Source of the DNA: Paraglaciecola sp. MB-3u-78 | GTDB lineage: Bacteria; Pseudomonadota; Gammaproteobacteria; Enterobacterales; Alteromonadaceae | Length of the DNA: 64,000 bases | NCBI RefSeq assembly: GCF_002835935.1 | Contig: NZ_PJCF01000005.1 | Coordinates: forward strand, 496,001 to 560,000 | Direction: 5' to 3' | Part shown: positions 27,242 through 35,874 of the stretch, in pieces | Layout: each line of letters starts with the position of its first letter | Position numbering within the stretch: the stretch's first letter is position 1 | The notes under the pieces: generated by a model | The model's database searches: none | Seen by the model: the letters and a program-made list of their open reading frames with translations, nothing else | What the model was told of the DNA's origin: nothing | Program-made: the position numbers and the translations under genes

Positions 27242-27268
27242 CAAAGTGCACAAACAAGAGGTAAGACC

Positions 27269-27508
27269 ATGCACGTATCATTAACACCAGAACTTGAGAG
27301 CCTTGTAAAAGGTCAAGTCGAAAGCGGTTTATACAATTCATCGAGCGAAGTAGTGCGCGAAGCCCTGCGCGTATGGAATGAACAGCGGCAATATAAAAAG
27401 AAAATGGAAATATTGCGCGCAAAACTCGAACTTGCCGAAAAAAGCCCGTTGCTTGATAATTTTTCTATGGACGAACTAATAAAAGAACTTGATAACGAAG
27501 TCACTTAG
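27269..27508 (+). CDS. parD: ParD-family antitoxin
   Basis: 79 residues. The N-terminal ribbon-helix-helix (MHVSLTPELESLVKGQVESG, SSSEVVREALRVW) is typical of ParD, and the acidic C-terminal helix would wrap the toxin. GAGG lies nine bases before the ATG. The promoter and palindrome upstream fit autorepression by the ParD-ParE complex. The toxin gene follows immediately. The module lies between repeat copies C and D, as expected for a mobile stability module. Confidence 0.85.
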   Translation: MHVSLTPELESLVKGQVESGLYNSSSEVVREALRVWNEQRQYKKKMEILRAKLELAEKSPLLDNFSMDELIKELDNEVT

Positions 27509-27512
27509 TAGC

Positions 27513-27806
27513 GTGGCCATAAAATATAAATTACACCAAGAGGCCATAGAAGACCTAAAAGAAATTGGGCGTTATACCCTAAAACATCACGGTAAAAATC
27601 AACGTAACATCTATTTGCAAGGTATCAATAAACACTTTGAATCTCTAGCAGATATGCCCTTAATGGGCCGCCCTCGTAATGAAATAAAAGAAGGCTATTA
27701 CAGCAGCGAATATAAGAAACACGTAATTTTCTATCTCATTCAAGAGAACTTTATAGAGGTACTAGGGGTATTGCATGAAACCATGCTGCCAGAACGACAT
27801 TTATAG
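27513..27806 (+). CDS. parE: ParE-family toxin
   Basis: 97 residues from GTG at 27513 (MAIKYKLHQEAIEDLKEIGR), four bases after the parD stop; a TTG at 27489 in frame would overlap parD. The fold signature is complete: YTLKHHGKNQRNIYLQGI, FESLADMPLMGRPRNEI, GYYSSEYKKHVIFYLIQENF and the final VLHETMLPERHL. ParE toxins studied inhibit DNA gyrase. Both genes are intact, so this is probably a working toxin-antitoxin pair, the only complete one in the window. Confidence 0.85.
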   Translation: MAIKYKLHQEAIEDLKEIGRYTLKHHGKNQRNIYLQGINKHFESLADMPLMGRPRNEIKEGYYSSEYKKHVIFYLIQENFIEVLGVLHETMLPERHL

Positions 27807-28159
27807 AAATTTTCGCCACTATTGAAGGTTATCGTAAGCATTGCGGCAGGTACTTTTACCATGTGAGTATTTTAGTCCATTAGCCCTTTTTGCCATTGAA
27901 CTAACCACGGGATTGGTTACCGATATTATACTTTCTTCTCGAACAACGATGTTAAAAATCAACAAAATATTAAGTCAGCTTTCAGGCAGTTTGGTCATTA
28001 ACCAATTCTTCTCAATTGTGGAAAGTTGAGCGATGACTTGCAGTTCGAAGTGAAAATTTGAAATGTTCGCTATTTTGCGACAGTTAATATGATGGCCACT
28101 GATCAATAGCGTTGTATTAATAGACAAAAAAACTTCCAGTCGAGTCATTACTTATTACA

Positions 28160-28447
28160 ATTATATGGACACTCGCCGTAAGTAAAATAATAGACCACGT
28201 CGATATCAGCTCTGGTGGCTCAAGCACTGCTTTCCTCGCCTTTAACGTTTCAGCAAAAAATGGCTTATTCTTAGGGAAAATGACATGGAAGTCATTAAAT
28301 CATTGGGATATCCTTAAGCTAGTCAATCACACGCCATGATGATCGGCACTCGGTTACCGCGTAACAATCTCGACGTCCCGCGCGGCGTCCGCCTGTCGAG
28401 ATGTTCAACTGGGCAAATCCGTGCTTCTAAAGAATCCAGTTGAACCC
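28160..28447. repeat. Repeat copy D (L direct, R inverted, enlarged loop)
   Basis: L (about 28160-28275) has the same orientation as in copies B and C, but R (28320-28447) is reversed. Between them sits a hairpin AATGAC-ATGGAA-GTCATT (28280-28297). The CTCGAC/GTCGAG hairpin of R has an enlarged 20-base loop containing the GC-rich block (28375-28392). The copy ends ten bases before the next gene. The remaining 350 bases between parE and this repeat contain no recognisable gene. Confidence 0.75.
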
Positions 28448-28456
28448 ATCAAATAA

Positions 28457-29896
28457 ATGCTACGATTTAGTACACCGACAACTGCTTCAAACGATGGCAA
28501 CATAACCATGATTTCCGACGATGACAAAACTTCCGTGACTGCGGACGACTTGCAAGTATCCTCCTCGCAATCAAGCGCTCTACAACGATTGCGTGATCGC
28601 ACTGATGAGCTCGAACTAATCATTTCGAGCCTGACAATTTTTGCTCTTTTTACTCTGCCGGGTTGGCTTTTCGATAGTTTCTCTAACATTTATACTCATC
28701 TGTCAGACGGTTTGGTTGTCGCCGGAACCATAAGTATCACATTGATCGCTGGCGTAAGTTATGTCCTAGCCACCTGTTTTGTGATGCATCTAATGGCTCG
28801 TGCTTACTGGGTAGGACTTATCGGCCTTCGTACAGCGTTTCCAGAGGGCATTAATTGGGGCAAGACACCCGGTATCGGGCCGGTTACCAAGAAACGTTAT
28901 AAGGAAGTACTTCTTGACTTGGACACTGTGATTCAACGTACAGATCGGTTGGCATCATCACTGTTTGCCGTTATTAGCCTGATCACCTTAAGTGCGCTTT
29001 GGATTGGCATTATTATGCTGATAACGCTGGTGATTGCAGTACAGATTGGCGCTCGATTTGGTCTGACAAACGCGGCTATTGGCATCGCTACTGCGTTCCT
29101 GCTAGCCGTACTTGCCGGACCACCGCTTCTCTTGTGGTTGATGGACGCGCAATTGGCGGCGCGGTTTCCGAGCCTGCAAAAAAGTCGAGTTTTTGTTGGC
29201 TTCGTCCGTCTTCTCGGGCGATTGGCAGGGTTCGTCTATCCCCAGCGTCTGATTTTGCCTGTGCAGCTTACGTTGCAAAGTAACATCCGTCCGGTGGTTT
29301 TTTATTTGGCGCTAGTTTTTGGCGTCACCAGCATAGTTGTCGTTGGCAACGTGCAGTTTCTCGCGTGGGGAAGTTTTTCGCTATCTGGTGAGTTTACATA
29401 CCTTGATACAACGACCTCTTCGACCGGCTTTCGCAGTACCTATTACGAAGATATGATCAGCCCCAAGGATCGCCTGCGGGCATGGCCACGAATCGACAGT
29501 TTCAGTCAAAAAGGCAGTTTCGTCACACTATTTCTACCTTACCAACCGCTGCGCGACAACATGATGCTAGACGCACAGTGTCCAGATGCTGAGGATTCAG
29601 AAGACCGAGTAAATTGCCTCCGAAATTTGTGGTCAGTGAGTATAGGAGACAAATTGGTATCTATGAGCACTTTCAAAACTGCTGAACGTATGGACATTCA
29701 AATGCGGGGTCTAATTGGAATAGTCCCGTTAACTGGGCTATCGCCGGGAATTCATGATATATCCGTTGTATGGAATCCAAGTGCCAGTACGGAAGATGAG
29801 TTAGTCGATGACCGTTACACCGAAAACAGCAGTACCTACGCTATCCCCATTGCCTTTGCGCCTGACTACGAATTACCACTACAGGGTATTAAATAA
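28457..29896 (+). CDS. Multi-pass membrane protein of unknown family
   Basis: 479 residues from ATG 28457, though ATG 28508 (MISDDDKTS) may be the real start. About five membrane segments are predicted: LIISSLTIFALFTLPGWLF, a second near 90-115 (VAGTISITLIAGVSYVLATC), two closely spaced near 170-230 (LSALWIGIIMLITLVIAVQI; IATAFLLAVLAGPPLLLWLM) and one near 283-300 (VVFYLALVFGVTSIVVVGNV). A C-terminal extracytoplasmic domain of about 170 residues follows, with two cysteines (QCPD, NCLRN). I do not recognise a family. Base composition looks more GC-rich than the neighbours. It directly follows repeat copy D, so it may be island cargo. Confidence 0.6.
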   Translation: MLRFSTPTTASNDGNITMISDDDKTSVTADDLQVSSSQSSALQRLRDRTDELELIISSLTIFALFTLPGWLFDSFSNIYTHLSDGLVVAGTISITLIAGVSYVLATCFVMHLMARAYWVGLIGLRTAFPEGINWGKTPGIGPVTKKRYKEVLLDLDTVIQRTDRLASSLFAVISLITLSALWIGIIMLITLVIAVQIGARFGLTNAAIGIATAFLLAVLAGPPLLLWLMDAQLAARFPSLQKSRVFVGFVRLLGRLAGFVYPQRLILPVQLTLQSNIRPVVFYLALVFGVTSIVVVGNVQFLAWGSFSLSGEFTYLDTTTSSTGFRSTYYEDMISPKDRLRAWPRIDSFSQKGSFVTLFLPYQPLRDNMMLDAQCPDAEDSEDRVNCLRNLWSVSIGDKLVSMSTFKTAERMDIQMRGLIGIVPLTGLSPGIHDISVVWNPSASTEDELVDDRYTENSSTYAIPIAFAPDYELPLQGIK

Positions 29897-30376
29897 CCTG
29901 AACTCGTGATAAGCCATACCGTCCAGTAACGCTATTATTGCGCCTATCTTCGTTGAACTTGCTCTCAATAGCTGGCTATTCCTTCACAAGCTCGCCTTGA
30001 TAAACACAATAATATCAGCACTGGATGCATTAAATGACCGAACAAATCAACTGCACACATCTAATTTACTGTTTTTATTAGAGTTAATTTATGTTTCGCG
30101 GCACGTCTTAACCCAAGTTCAGGTTAAATAGTTCCATAAATCAAGAAATCAAAATCAAGGATCAGATCACTTGATTTGCCACTCGCTTTATTTGGAAAGA
30201 TAAATGTCTATTTTGACCGATAGCCTAGCTTAAAATTAGTTGAGCAATGACCTTAAATGGGTTCTTTACGGAATATCTCTGATGGCAATGGCGAGTAGCG
30301 AGCTTTCAAATTAACTCGATACTCACTTGGACTCTTAATTCTTCTGTATTATTTTTAGGATTGTTAAAAACAATCT
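29897..30376. other. Gene-free stretch between convergent genes
   Basis: About 480 AT-rich bases with no credible reading frame. An inverted repeat TTAACC-CAAGTTCA-GGTTAA lies near 30108-30127. The terminator of the S9 peptidase gene closes the stretch on the right. Confidence 0.4.
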
Positions 30377-30402
30377 TAGGGCACGCATTAAGCTGTGCCC
30401 TA
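30377..30402 (-). terminator. Terminator of the S9 peptidase gene
   Basis: On the minus strand TAGGGCAC pairs with GTGCCCTA around a ten-base loop, followed by AGATTGTTTTT. It lies seven bases after the stop codon. Confidence 0.7.
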
Positions 30403-30408
30403 GATTAG

Positions 30409-32574
30409 TTACTGACTAACGTCTTCCGATTCCGTTTCACTGCTTTCCTGCTTAGCAGGATCATACTTAGCGAACCAACCCATAATATTATCGGTTTTGC
30501 TGATCAAGCGGCTAGGGCGAGAAGCAATATAATGGGGCGCGCTGGGTACGCGTATTAATGCAGTATCTACTTTTAGCATTTTCAACGCAGTATAATATTG
30601 TTCTGCTTCCCAGGCTGGGGTGCGGTAATCTTCTTCGCCAACCATAAGCAGTGTGGGGGTTTTAACTTTATCCACATAACGTATAGGTGAATGTTTTAAA
30701 AATGCTTCTGGATCAGCCCAAGGATCGGCGCGTATCCAATGTCTGCGTACATATTGGCCAATATCAGCAGCTAGTGCCATCGTCATCCAGTTGATGACAG
30801 GTTTAATTGACGCGGCGGCTGCGAAACGTTGGGTTTTAGTGGTGATCCACGCGGTTAAAATGCCTCCGCCTGAACCCCCTGTGACAAATAAACGCTCAGG
30901 ATCTGCGTATTTTTTGGCTACCACTTCGTCTACGACTGTCATTAGGTCATCGTAATCGTATCCGGGATAAGCTAAATCAATGGCCAGTGCAAACTCTTCG
31001 CCGTAACCAGTAGAACCCCTTGGGTTAACCCACACAGTGACATAACCTTCGGCTGCATAACGCTGAATTTCACTGGCAAAAAACGGTCCATACATAGCAT
31101 AAGGTCCGCCATGAATTTCTAAAATCATGGGGTAGGTGCCATCTGCTTTAAAATCTGTAGGGAAGGCTACCCACGCCTCTATTTCTAGGCCATCGTGGGA
31201 AGACTTAACTTTGATTTCTTCAATAGGTGCTATATCTAGATAGGGCAGTACATCTTCATTTAAAGCCGTTAAAATCTCTGGGTTTTTACCATTTAGGCTC
31301 ACTAAGCCAACTTCGGCTGGACGATCACTAAATCCCGCGGTAAAAGCGATTAGTGGTTTTTTATCATTGCTCACAGAAAAACTGCCGTCGGCGTAAGGTC
31401 GGCCAATGGATGTCCCGCCAATATTCGTGACTACCTTAGATATTTTGCCTCGTAGACTGATGTTAAATAGGCTTAATACACCATGATCTTCAGATAACAC
31501 CAACAGACTTTTAGCATCAGGGGCCCAGATTGTTTGGCCTATGCTACCTGCAAATTTTTCTGCCAAAGGCCTCACGTTAGAGCCATCAGCATCGATTAAA
31601 TACAGGTCATCTTGCTGATACGACAGTGTCTTATCGTCGTAGCCTCGAAAAGCAATGGTTTTACCATCGGGTGAAACAATAGGGGAATGGTCTGGCCCAT
31701 CTCTTGTGGTTAACGCCGATAGCTTTAGGTCGGATAAATCTAATTGGTAAATTTCACTTTCGATAGGATCGAGATCTCTATCTTCAGCTAAGTTACCGGT
31801 AAGCAATAGTTGGTTATTGTCGAGCCACTGCGGACTTGAGAGGCCCGCCTCTTCAAATGTAACCTGTCTTGGAGTGCCACCACCTACTGGCAGGGTAAAT
31901 ATTTGGCTGGCACCGTCTTGTAAATAGCCTGCCCCATCAAAGCGAAAAGTCATATCGTCTATTACATTGAAAGCTTTGTTCCACTTGGCATCTTTAGGGG
32001 GCGTAAGGGGGGTGGCAAAAGAAGGTTTATCCGCTTCGACAAACATACTAAAGGCTAGCTGTTTTCCATTTGCTGACCAGACTACTCCAGAGGCGCCTTT
32101 ATGTAATTGGGCCAGTGAAAAACTCATACCTGAATCGATAAACACTCGTCGTAACTCGGGTTTACCCTCATGAGAACTGGTAAATACTAGACTTTTTCCA
32201 TCGGGAGACCAGCGCGGGGATGATGCGTTTTTGTCGGCTATTAATGGCCGATTTGTGGCTGATTTTATGTCTAAAATCCATAACTTGCCAGCGTCTTGGT
32301 CGGTCATTTTATCCATGCTTTGGCGCACGTATACAATGGTTTTGCCATCGGGAGAAATTTGCGGATCATTCGCGTATTCCATATCGAATACACGCTCAGC
32401 AGTAAATTGTTTTGAAGGCTTTTTATTGTTTTGTGCCGCCAATGCAGGGGTTGTAACTAGGCCGATAGATATCATCAACCAAGTTATTGCCTGTAACAGA
32501 CTTAAATTTGTAAACCTTTGGGCCATCGCAGGGTTGAGTAATCCACAGAACTGCTTGGGGTGTATAATACGCAT
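30409..32574 (-). CDS. Exported S9-family prolyl oligopeptidase-like peptidase
   Basis: 721 residues from ATG 32574, eight bases after AAGGAG; a frame extension to 32616 is unlikely. An N-terminal hydrophobic stretch (SLLQAITWLMISIGLVTTPALA) is preceded by about 27 residues, a long signal sequence. A beta-propeller with TolB-like units (DPQISPDGKTIVYVRQ, SPRWSPDGKSLVFTS, SPIVSPDGKTIAFRG) precedes an alpha/beta hydrolase domain. The catalytic triad is Ser568 (GGSGGG), Asp649 (GEEDYRTP) and His681 (APHYIASRPSR). Such enzymes trim peptides in the periplasm. It is monocistronic with a terminator. Confidence 0.9.
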   Translation of the reverse strand: MRIIHPKQFCGLLNPAMAQRFTNLSLLQAITWLMISIGLVTTPALAAQNNKKPSKQFTAERVFDMEYANDPQISPDGKTIVYVRQSMDKMTDQDAGKLWILDIKSATNRPLIADKNASSPRWSPDGKSLVFTSSHEGKPELRRVFIDSGMSFSLAQLHKGASGVVWSANGKQLAFSMFVEADKPSFATPLTPPKDAKWNKAFNVIDDMTFRFDGAGYLQDGASQIFTLPVGGGTPRQVTFEEAGLSSPQWLDNNQLLLTGNLAEDRDLDPIESEIYQLDLSDLKLSALTTRDGPDHSPIVSPDGKTIAFRGYDDKTLSYQQDDLYLIDADGSNVRPLAEKFAGSIGQTIWAPDAKSLLVLSEDHGVLSLFNISLRGKISKVVTNIGGTSIGRPYADGSFSVSNDKKPLIAFTAGFSDRPAEVGLVSLNGKNPEILTALNEDVLPYLDIAPIEEIKVKSSHDGLEIEAWVAFPTDFKADGTYPMILEIHGGPYAMYGPFFASEIQRYAAEGYVTVWVNPRGSTGYGEEFALAIDLAYPGYDYDDLMTVVDEVVAKKYADPERLFVTGGSGGGILTAWITTKTQRFAAAASIKPVINWMTMALAADIGQYVRRHWIRADPWADPEAFLKHSPIRYVDKVKTPTLLMVGEEDYRTPAWEAEQYYTALKMLKVDTALIRVPSAPHYIASRPSRLISKTDNIMGWFAKYDPAKQESSETESEDVSQ

Positions 32575-32632
32575 GACATTCTCCTTATCAAATTGTGTTT
32601 TTAGTTCATAGAGCACGAAATATCACGATTTA

Positions 32633-33289
32633 TTATTCAGTCGGATACCTGAGTTTTAAGCCAGCGTAAACTTTATCACTATAGTCACTTAGACCAATAT
32701 CAAGACTGTTTAATACATCCACTAAATGTTCATTATCCTCACGGCCGTTCCAAATTTTATGGTATGTGCCTTCTTTATAACCATGGTCTTGACGGAAAAA
32801 ATTCAATACGTTTTTGCCAACGTATTGGCGATACAACTCGTCTGAGTCCATTTCTGCTTGTTCGACTATCTTTAAAAATAAAGGTACATCGAAACGTTTG
32901 GCGGCGCATAAGCCGGCCATTAACTCTAAATTATTTAGAATATCTTGTTCTGTGAAGACATAGTCCTTGCCATCAAAAGTGACTTGGCTGCGGTTGGATG
33001 CGAGTTGCTCGGCGATGGTGTTGGCAGATTTTTGAATGTCGCCAGTAAAACCAATGATGATGTCTGATAACGCAAAGTGCCATATATCCACCAGTTCCAT
33101 TTGTAGCTGCGGTAGATCCTTGTGCTGGGCTTTCCACCATTTCCAGCCGTGGTGTTCTATGCCTTCTATTGACTCTATCATGGCGGCCCGTAAATAAGCG
33201 TAACCGGCGTCGAGCCAATCAGGGTTAACCTTTTTATTCATGGCGTCTTGCAGAGATAACATAGTCGCGAGTTGGTTTGAGCTGAGCAT
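32633..33289 (-). CDS. Dimeric (all-alpha) dUTPase-type NTP pyrophosphohydrolase
   Basis: 218 residues. The all-alpha NTP-PPase pattern is clear: RAAMIESIEGIEHHGWKWWK followed by LPQLQMELVDIWHFALSDII, supplying the ExxE/ExxD magnesium ligands typical of MazG-like dimeric dUTPases. It would hydrolyse dUTP to dUMP, keeping uracil out of DNA. The C-terminal part (YKEGTYHKIWNGREDNEHL) is typical for the marine gammaproteobacterial group. It lies 26 bases after cca on the same strand, probably in one transcript with it. Confidence 0.8.
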   Translation of the reverse strand: MLSSNQLATMLSLQDAMNKKVNPDWLDAGYAYLRAAMIESIEGIEHHGWKWWKAQHKDLPQLQMELVDIWHFALSDIIIGFTGDIQKSANTIAEQLASNRSQVTFDGKDYVFTEQDILNNLELMAGLCAAKRFDVPLFLKIVEQAEMDSDELYRQYVGKNVLNFFRQDHGYKEGTYHKIWNGREDNEHLVDVLNSLDIGLSDYSDKVYAGLKLRYPTE

Positions 33290-33315
33290 AGTGATGGTTG
33301 TCCTTTATTTTTTTG

Positions 33316-34545
33316 TTATGTCTTATAAAAACGTTTAAATGTTTGAATAACGCCAATGCGTTGTTGTTCGGTTTGTTCTTTAATGGCTTTACCTTGGTAA
33401 CCTTTGGCAACTATGGCTTTGATATCGACTTTTGCCGCCGCTTCATAAGCCTGCCATATATACTCGGCGTTTTTGTATTCACTTTCTTCAAAGGTCGTTC
33501 TACCTCTGGCATCTGCTTTACAGGTGAGCAAACAATCGGCAAACCTTTGCGGTTTGCGCCATACGTCACAGCGATTCAACATGCCCAATATAGTACTGTG
33601 TTTCAGTTCGAAGGCATTATGCACATGGGTGTGGAATTCGCTGACCATTAAACCGAGTTCGCGGCAGTCGTTAGGCGCTTTTAGGCGGTCGCAAAGGGTG
33701 TTGATTGCCTCTAGTCCTAGCTTTTCATGGCCTGGGTGTGATGGCCATTTTTCAGAGGAGGTGAGCCCTTTACCTAAGTCATGTACTAGGGCTGCAAAAC
33801 GCACCGTTAGTTTATCTGATAGCTTAACAGCCTGTTGCAACACCATCATAGTATGAATGCCGGTATCTATTTCAGGGTGCCATTTTGGCGGATTGGGAAT
33901 GCCCCAAAGCACATCTAACTCAGGGAACCATACGGCTAGTGCTTTGCAAGCTCTAAGGTTTTCAAAATACACTTCAGGATGAGTTTCTAACAAGCTGCGT
34001 GCGGATTCTTGCCACACACGTTCGGCGCTAAGGGCGGTGAGTTCCCCATTGGCGACTATTGTTTGCATTAATGTCAGTGTTTCAGGTGCAATGCGAAATC
34101 CCAAGTCGTAATAACGGGCAGCAAATCTGGCTACTCGTAAAACGCGCAAGGGGTCCTCAACAAAAGCATCAGACACATGGCGCAGTAATCTGTTCTCTAA
34201 ATCTTGTTGGCCGTGGTAAGGGTCGATGATATTACCTTGATCATCCATGGCCATGGCATTGATGGTCAGATCTCGGCGTAATAAATCTTCTTCTAGGCTG
34301 ACCTCACTAGAGGCATCGCAGATAAAACCGGTATAACCTGCGCCTATTTTGCGTTCAATGCGAGCAAGGGCATATTCTTCTTTGGTATTGGGGTGCAAGA
34401 ATACCGGAAAGTCAGCGCCAACAGCTTGATAACCTTGGGCTAACATTTGTTTTGGGGTGCTGCCTACCACCACCCAATCGCGGTCTTTTATAGGGCGGCC
34501 AAGCAACTTGTCGCGCACGGCGCCACCCACTAAATAAGTTTGCAT
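33316..34545 (-). CDS. cca: CCA-adding tRNA nucleotidyltransferase, HD-domain type
   Basis: 409 residues, the length of the multifunctional gammaproteobacterial enzyme. The N-terminus holds YLVGGAVRDKLLGRPIKDRD, the nucleotidyltransferase motif with its metal-binding aspartates in DRDWVV, then EDLLRRDLTINAMA and EDPLRVLRVARFAARY. A C-terminal HD domain (RFAALVHDLGKG, SEFHTHVH) adds phosphatase/phosphodiesterase activity. The enzyme builds or repairs the CCA end of tRNAs in the cytoplasm. It is followed by the dUTPase-type gene at 26 bases. Confidence 0.95.
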   Translation of the reverse strand: MQTYLVGGAVRDKLLGRPIKDRDWVVVGSTPKQMLAQGYQAVGADFPVFLHPNTKEEYALARIERKIGAGYTGFICDASSEVSLEEDLLRRDLTINAMAMDDQGNIIDPYHGQQDLENRLLRHVSDAFVEDPLRVLRVARFAARYYDLGFRIAPETLTLMQTIVANGELTALSAERVWQESARSLLETHPEVYFENLRACKALAVWFPELDVLWGIPNPPKWHPEIDTGIHTMMVLQQAVKLSDKLTVRFAALVHDLGKGLTSSEKWPSHPGHEKLGLEAINTLCDRLKAPNDCRELGLMVSEFHTHVHNAFELKHSTILGMLNRCDVWRKPQRFADCLLTCKADARGRTTFEESEYKNAEYIWQAYEAAAKVDIKAIVAKGYQGKAIKEQTEQQRIGVIQTFKRFYKT

Positions 34546-34962
34546 AAAATCTTAGAATGTTTCATTGAACCTAGAATCCGTGGTTGGACAGGCGTTGAGG
34601 CGCAGGAAAACATCGTTGGATCAAGGCATGAATTGCAATAAGTGGTTGTTCCACTTATAAAATTTATAACGTAGAGCCAGCGGTTTTTAACCAGCCTCAA
34701 TGTCTGTAGCGTCTGCACCTTTGAGGTGAGACATAAAATAACGTTTATTTTCAGATAGGTAAAAATGTTAAATATCACTTCTAGCGGTCAACTGCGGTTT
34801 CTAGGTTGAAGCTATTATGCCTCAGACCTAGTCTATGAAGAAGCCGCTTAAGCTTAAAATCACTCTAAAATAGCAACTGTCTCTTTGACAATATCTAGCT
34901 AACTGGTTAGTTTAGACCTTATATTAATGCTGTATCTTTTTCACGGATTGTCTGCCTAACTT
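34546..34962. other. Intergenic region between divergent cca and the gspA-like gene
   Basis: Contains a perfect hairpin ATAAGTGG-TTGTT-CCACTTAT (34638-34658) without a T-tract, so it is not an obvious terminator. Promoters for both divergent genes must lie here, but no convincing -35/-10 pair was picked out. Confidence 0.4.
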
Positions 34963-35874
34963 ATGTATCTCAGCTATTTTGGATTATCCGATAATCCGTT
35001 TTCTATTGCCCCCAATCCTGACTATTTGTATATGAGCCCTCGTCATAAAGAGGCTTTGGCTCACTTGACCTTTGGCTTACGTGAAAGTGGCGGGTTTGTG
35101 ATGTTAACCGGTGAGGTTGGTACCGGCAAAACGACAGTGTCCCGCAAGTTGATGCAGCAATTGCCCGAAAATACCCAAGTTGCGATGATTTTGAATCCTA
35201 CTTTATCTGCATTAGAGCTGCTGGGCACCATTTGTAATGAGCTGGGCATTGAATACAAACGTAAACATGCCAGCCTTAAATATTTTACCGACCAAATTCT
35301 CGATAAATTAGCTAATAATCATGAGTTTGGTGTGAACACTGTGTTGATTGTTGATGAAGCGCAGCATTTATTGCCTGAAGTATTAGAGCAACTTAGATTA
35401 CTGACAAATCTAGAAACTAACCGTGAAAAGTTGCTGAAGGTGGTGTTGATTGGCCAACCAGAATTACAGCAATTGTTAAAACGTAATGAGTTGCGTCAAT
35501 TAGCCCAGCGGATTACCGCCCGTTATCATCTTTTGCCTTTAAGCTCTTCCGAAGTGGGTGCGTATATTGGCCATAGGTTAGGCGTGGCTAATGGTGATAT
35601 CAGTGTGTTTTCTAAAGCCACTATTCGAGCTGCATTTGATATTACGGGTGGTATTCCAAGAGTGATCAACTTGTTGTGTGATAGAGCCTTAACCTTAACC
35701 TTTACTAAACAAATGCCCGTTGTACCGCAACATGTTTTTATTGCCGCAGCGCAGCAGATTTTAGGGGAAGATGTGGTGAAACAGCGACAAGGCAAACGCT
35801 GGACTTATACCCTGTTAGGAGTATTTTTAGCAGCGGCCGCCCTTGGCTTTGTCATAGGCCAGTTCAATGTTTAG
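34963..35874 (+). CDS. GspA/ExeA-like AAA ATPase, short form with membrane tail
   Basis: 303 residues. MYLSYFGLSDNPFSIAPNPDYLYMS is the ExeA/GspA/MshM start; Walker A GEVGTGKTT (about 46-54), Walker B VLIVDEAQHL (about 129-138) and GGIPRVINLLCDRAL complete the AAA domain. A single membrane segment near the C-terminus (YTLLGVFLAAAALGFVIGQF) ends the protein. Aeromonas ExeA continues with a peptidoglycan-binding region of about 200 residues, which is absent here. With GspB, GspA helps insert the type II secretion secretin through the cell wall. It overlaps the gspB-like gene by eight bases. Confidence 0.8.
   Translation: MYLSYFGLSDNPFSIAPNPDYLYMSPRHKEALAHLTFGLRESGGFVMLTGEVGTGKTTVSRKLMQQLPENTQVAMILNPTLSALELLGTICNELGIEYKRKHASLKYFTDQILDKLANNHEFGVNTVLIVDEAQHLLPEVLEQLRLLTNLETNREKLLKVVLIGQPELQQLLKRNELRQLAQRITARYHLLPLSSSEVGAYIGHRLGVANGDISVFSKATIRAAFDITGGIPRVINLLCDRALTLTFTKQMPVVPQHVFIAAAQQILGEDVVKQRQGKRWTYTLLGVFLAAAALGFVIGQFNV

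Noticed and set aside
16500-28450. Integron-like gene cassette array
   Set aside because: No integrase gene and no attC-type R'/R'' core sites; the L/R/S repeats have different structure.
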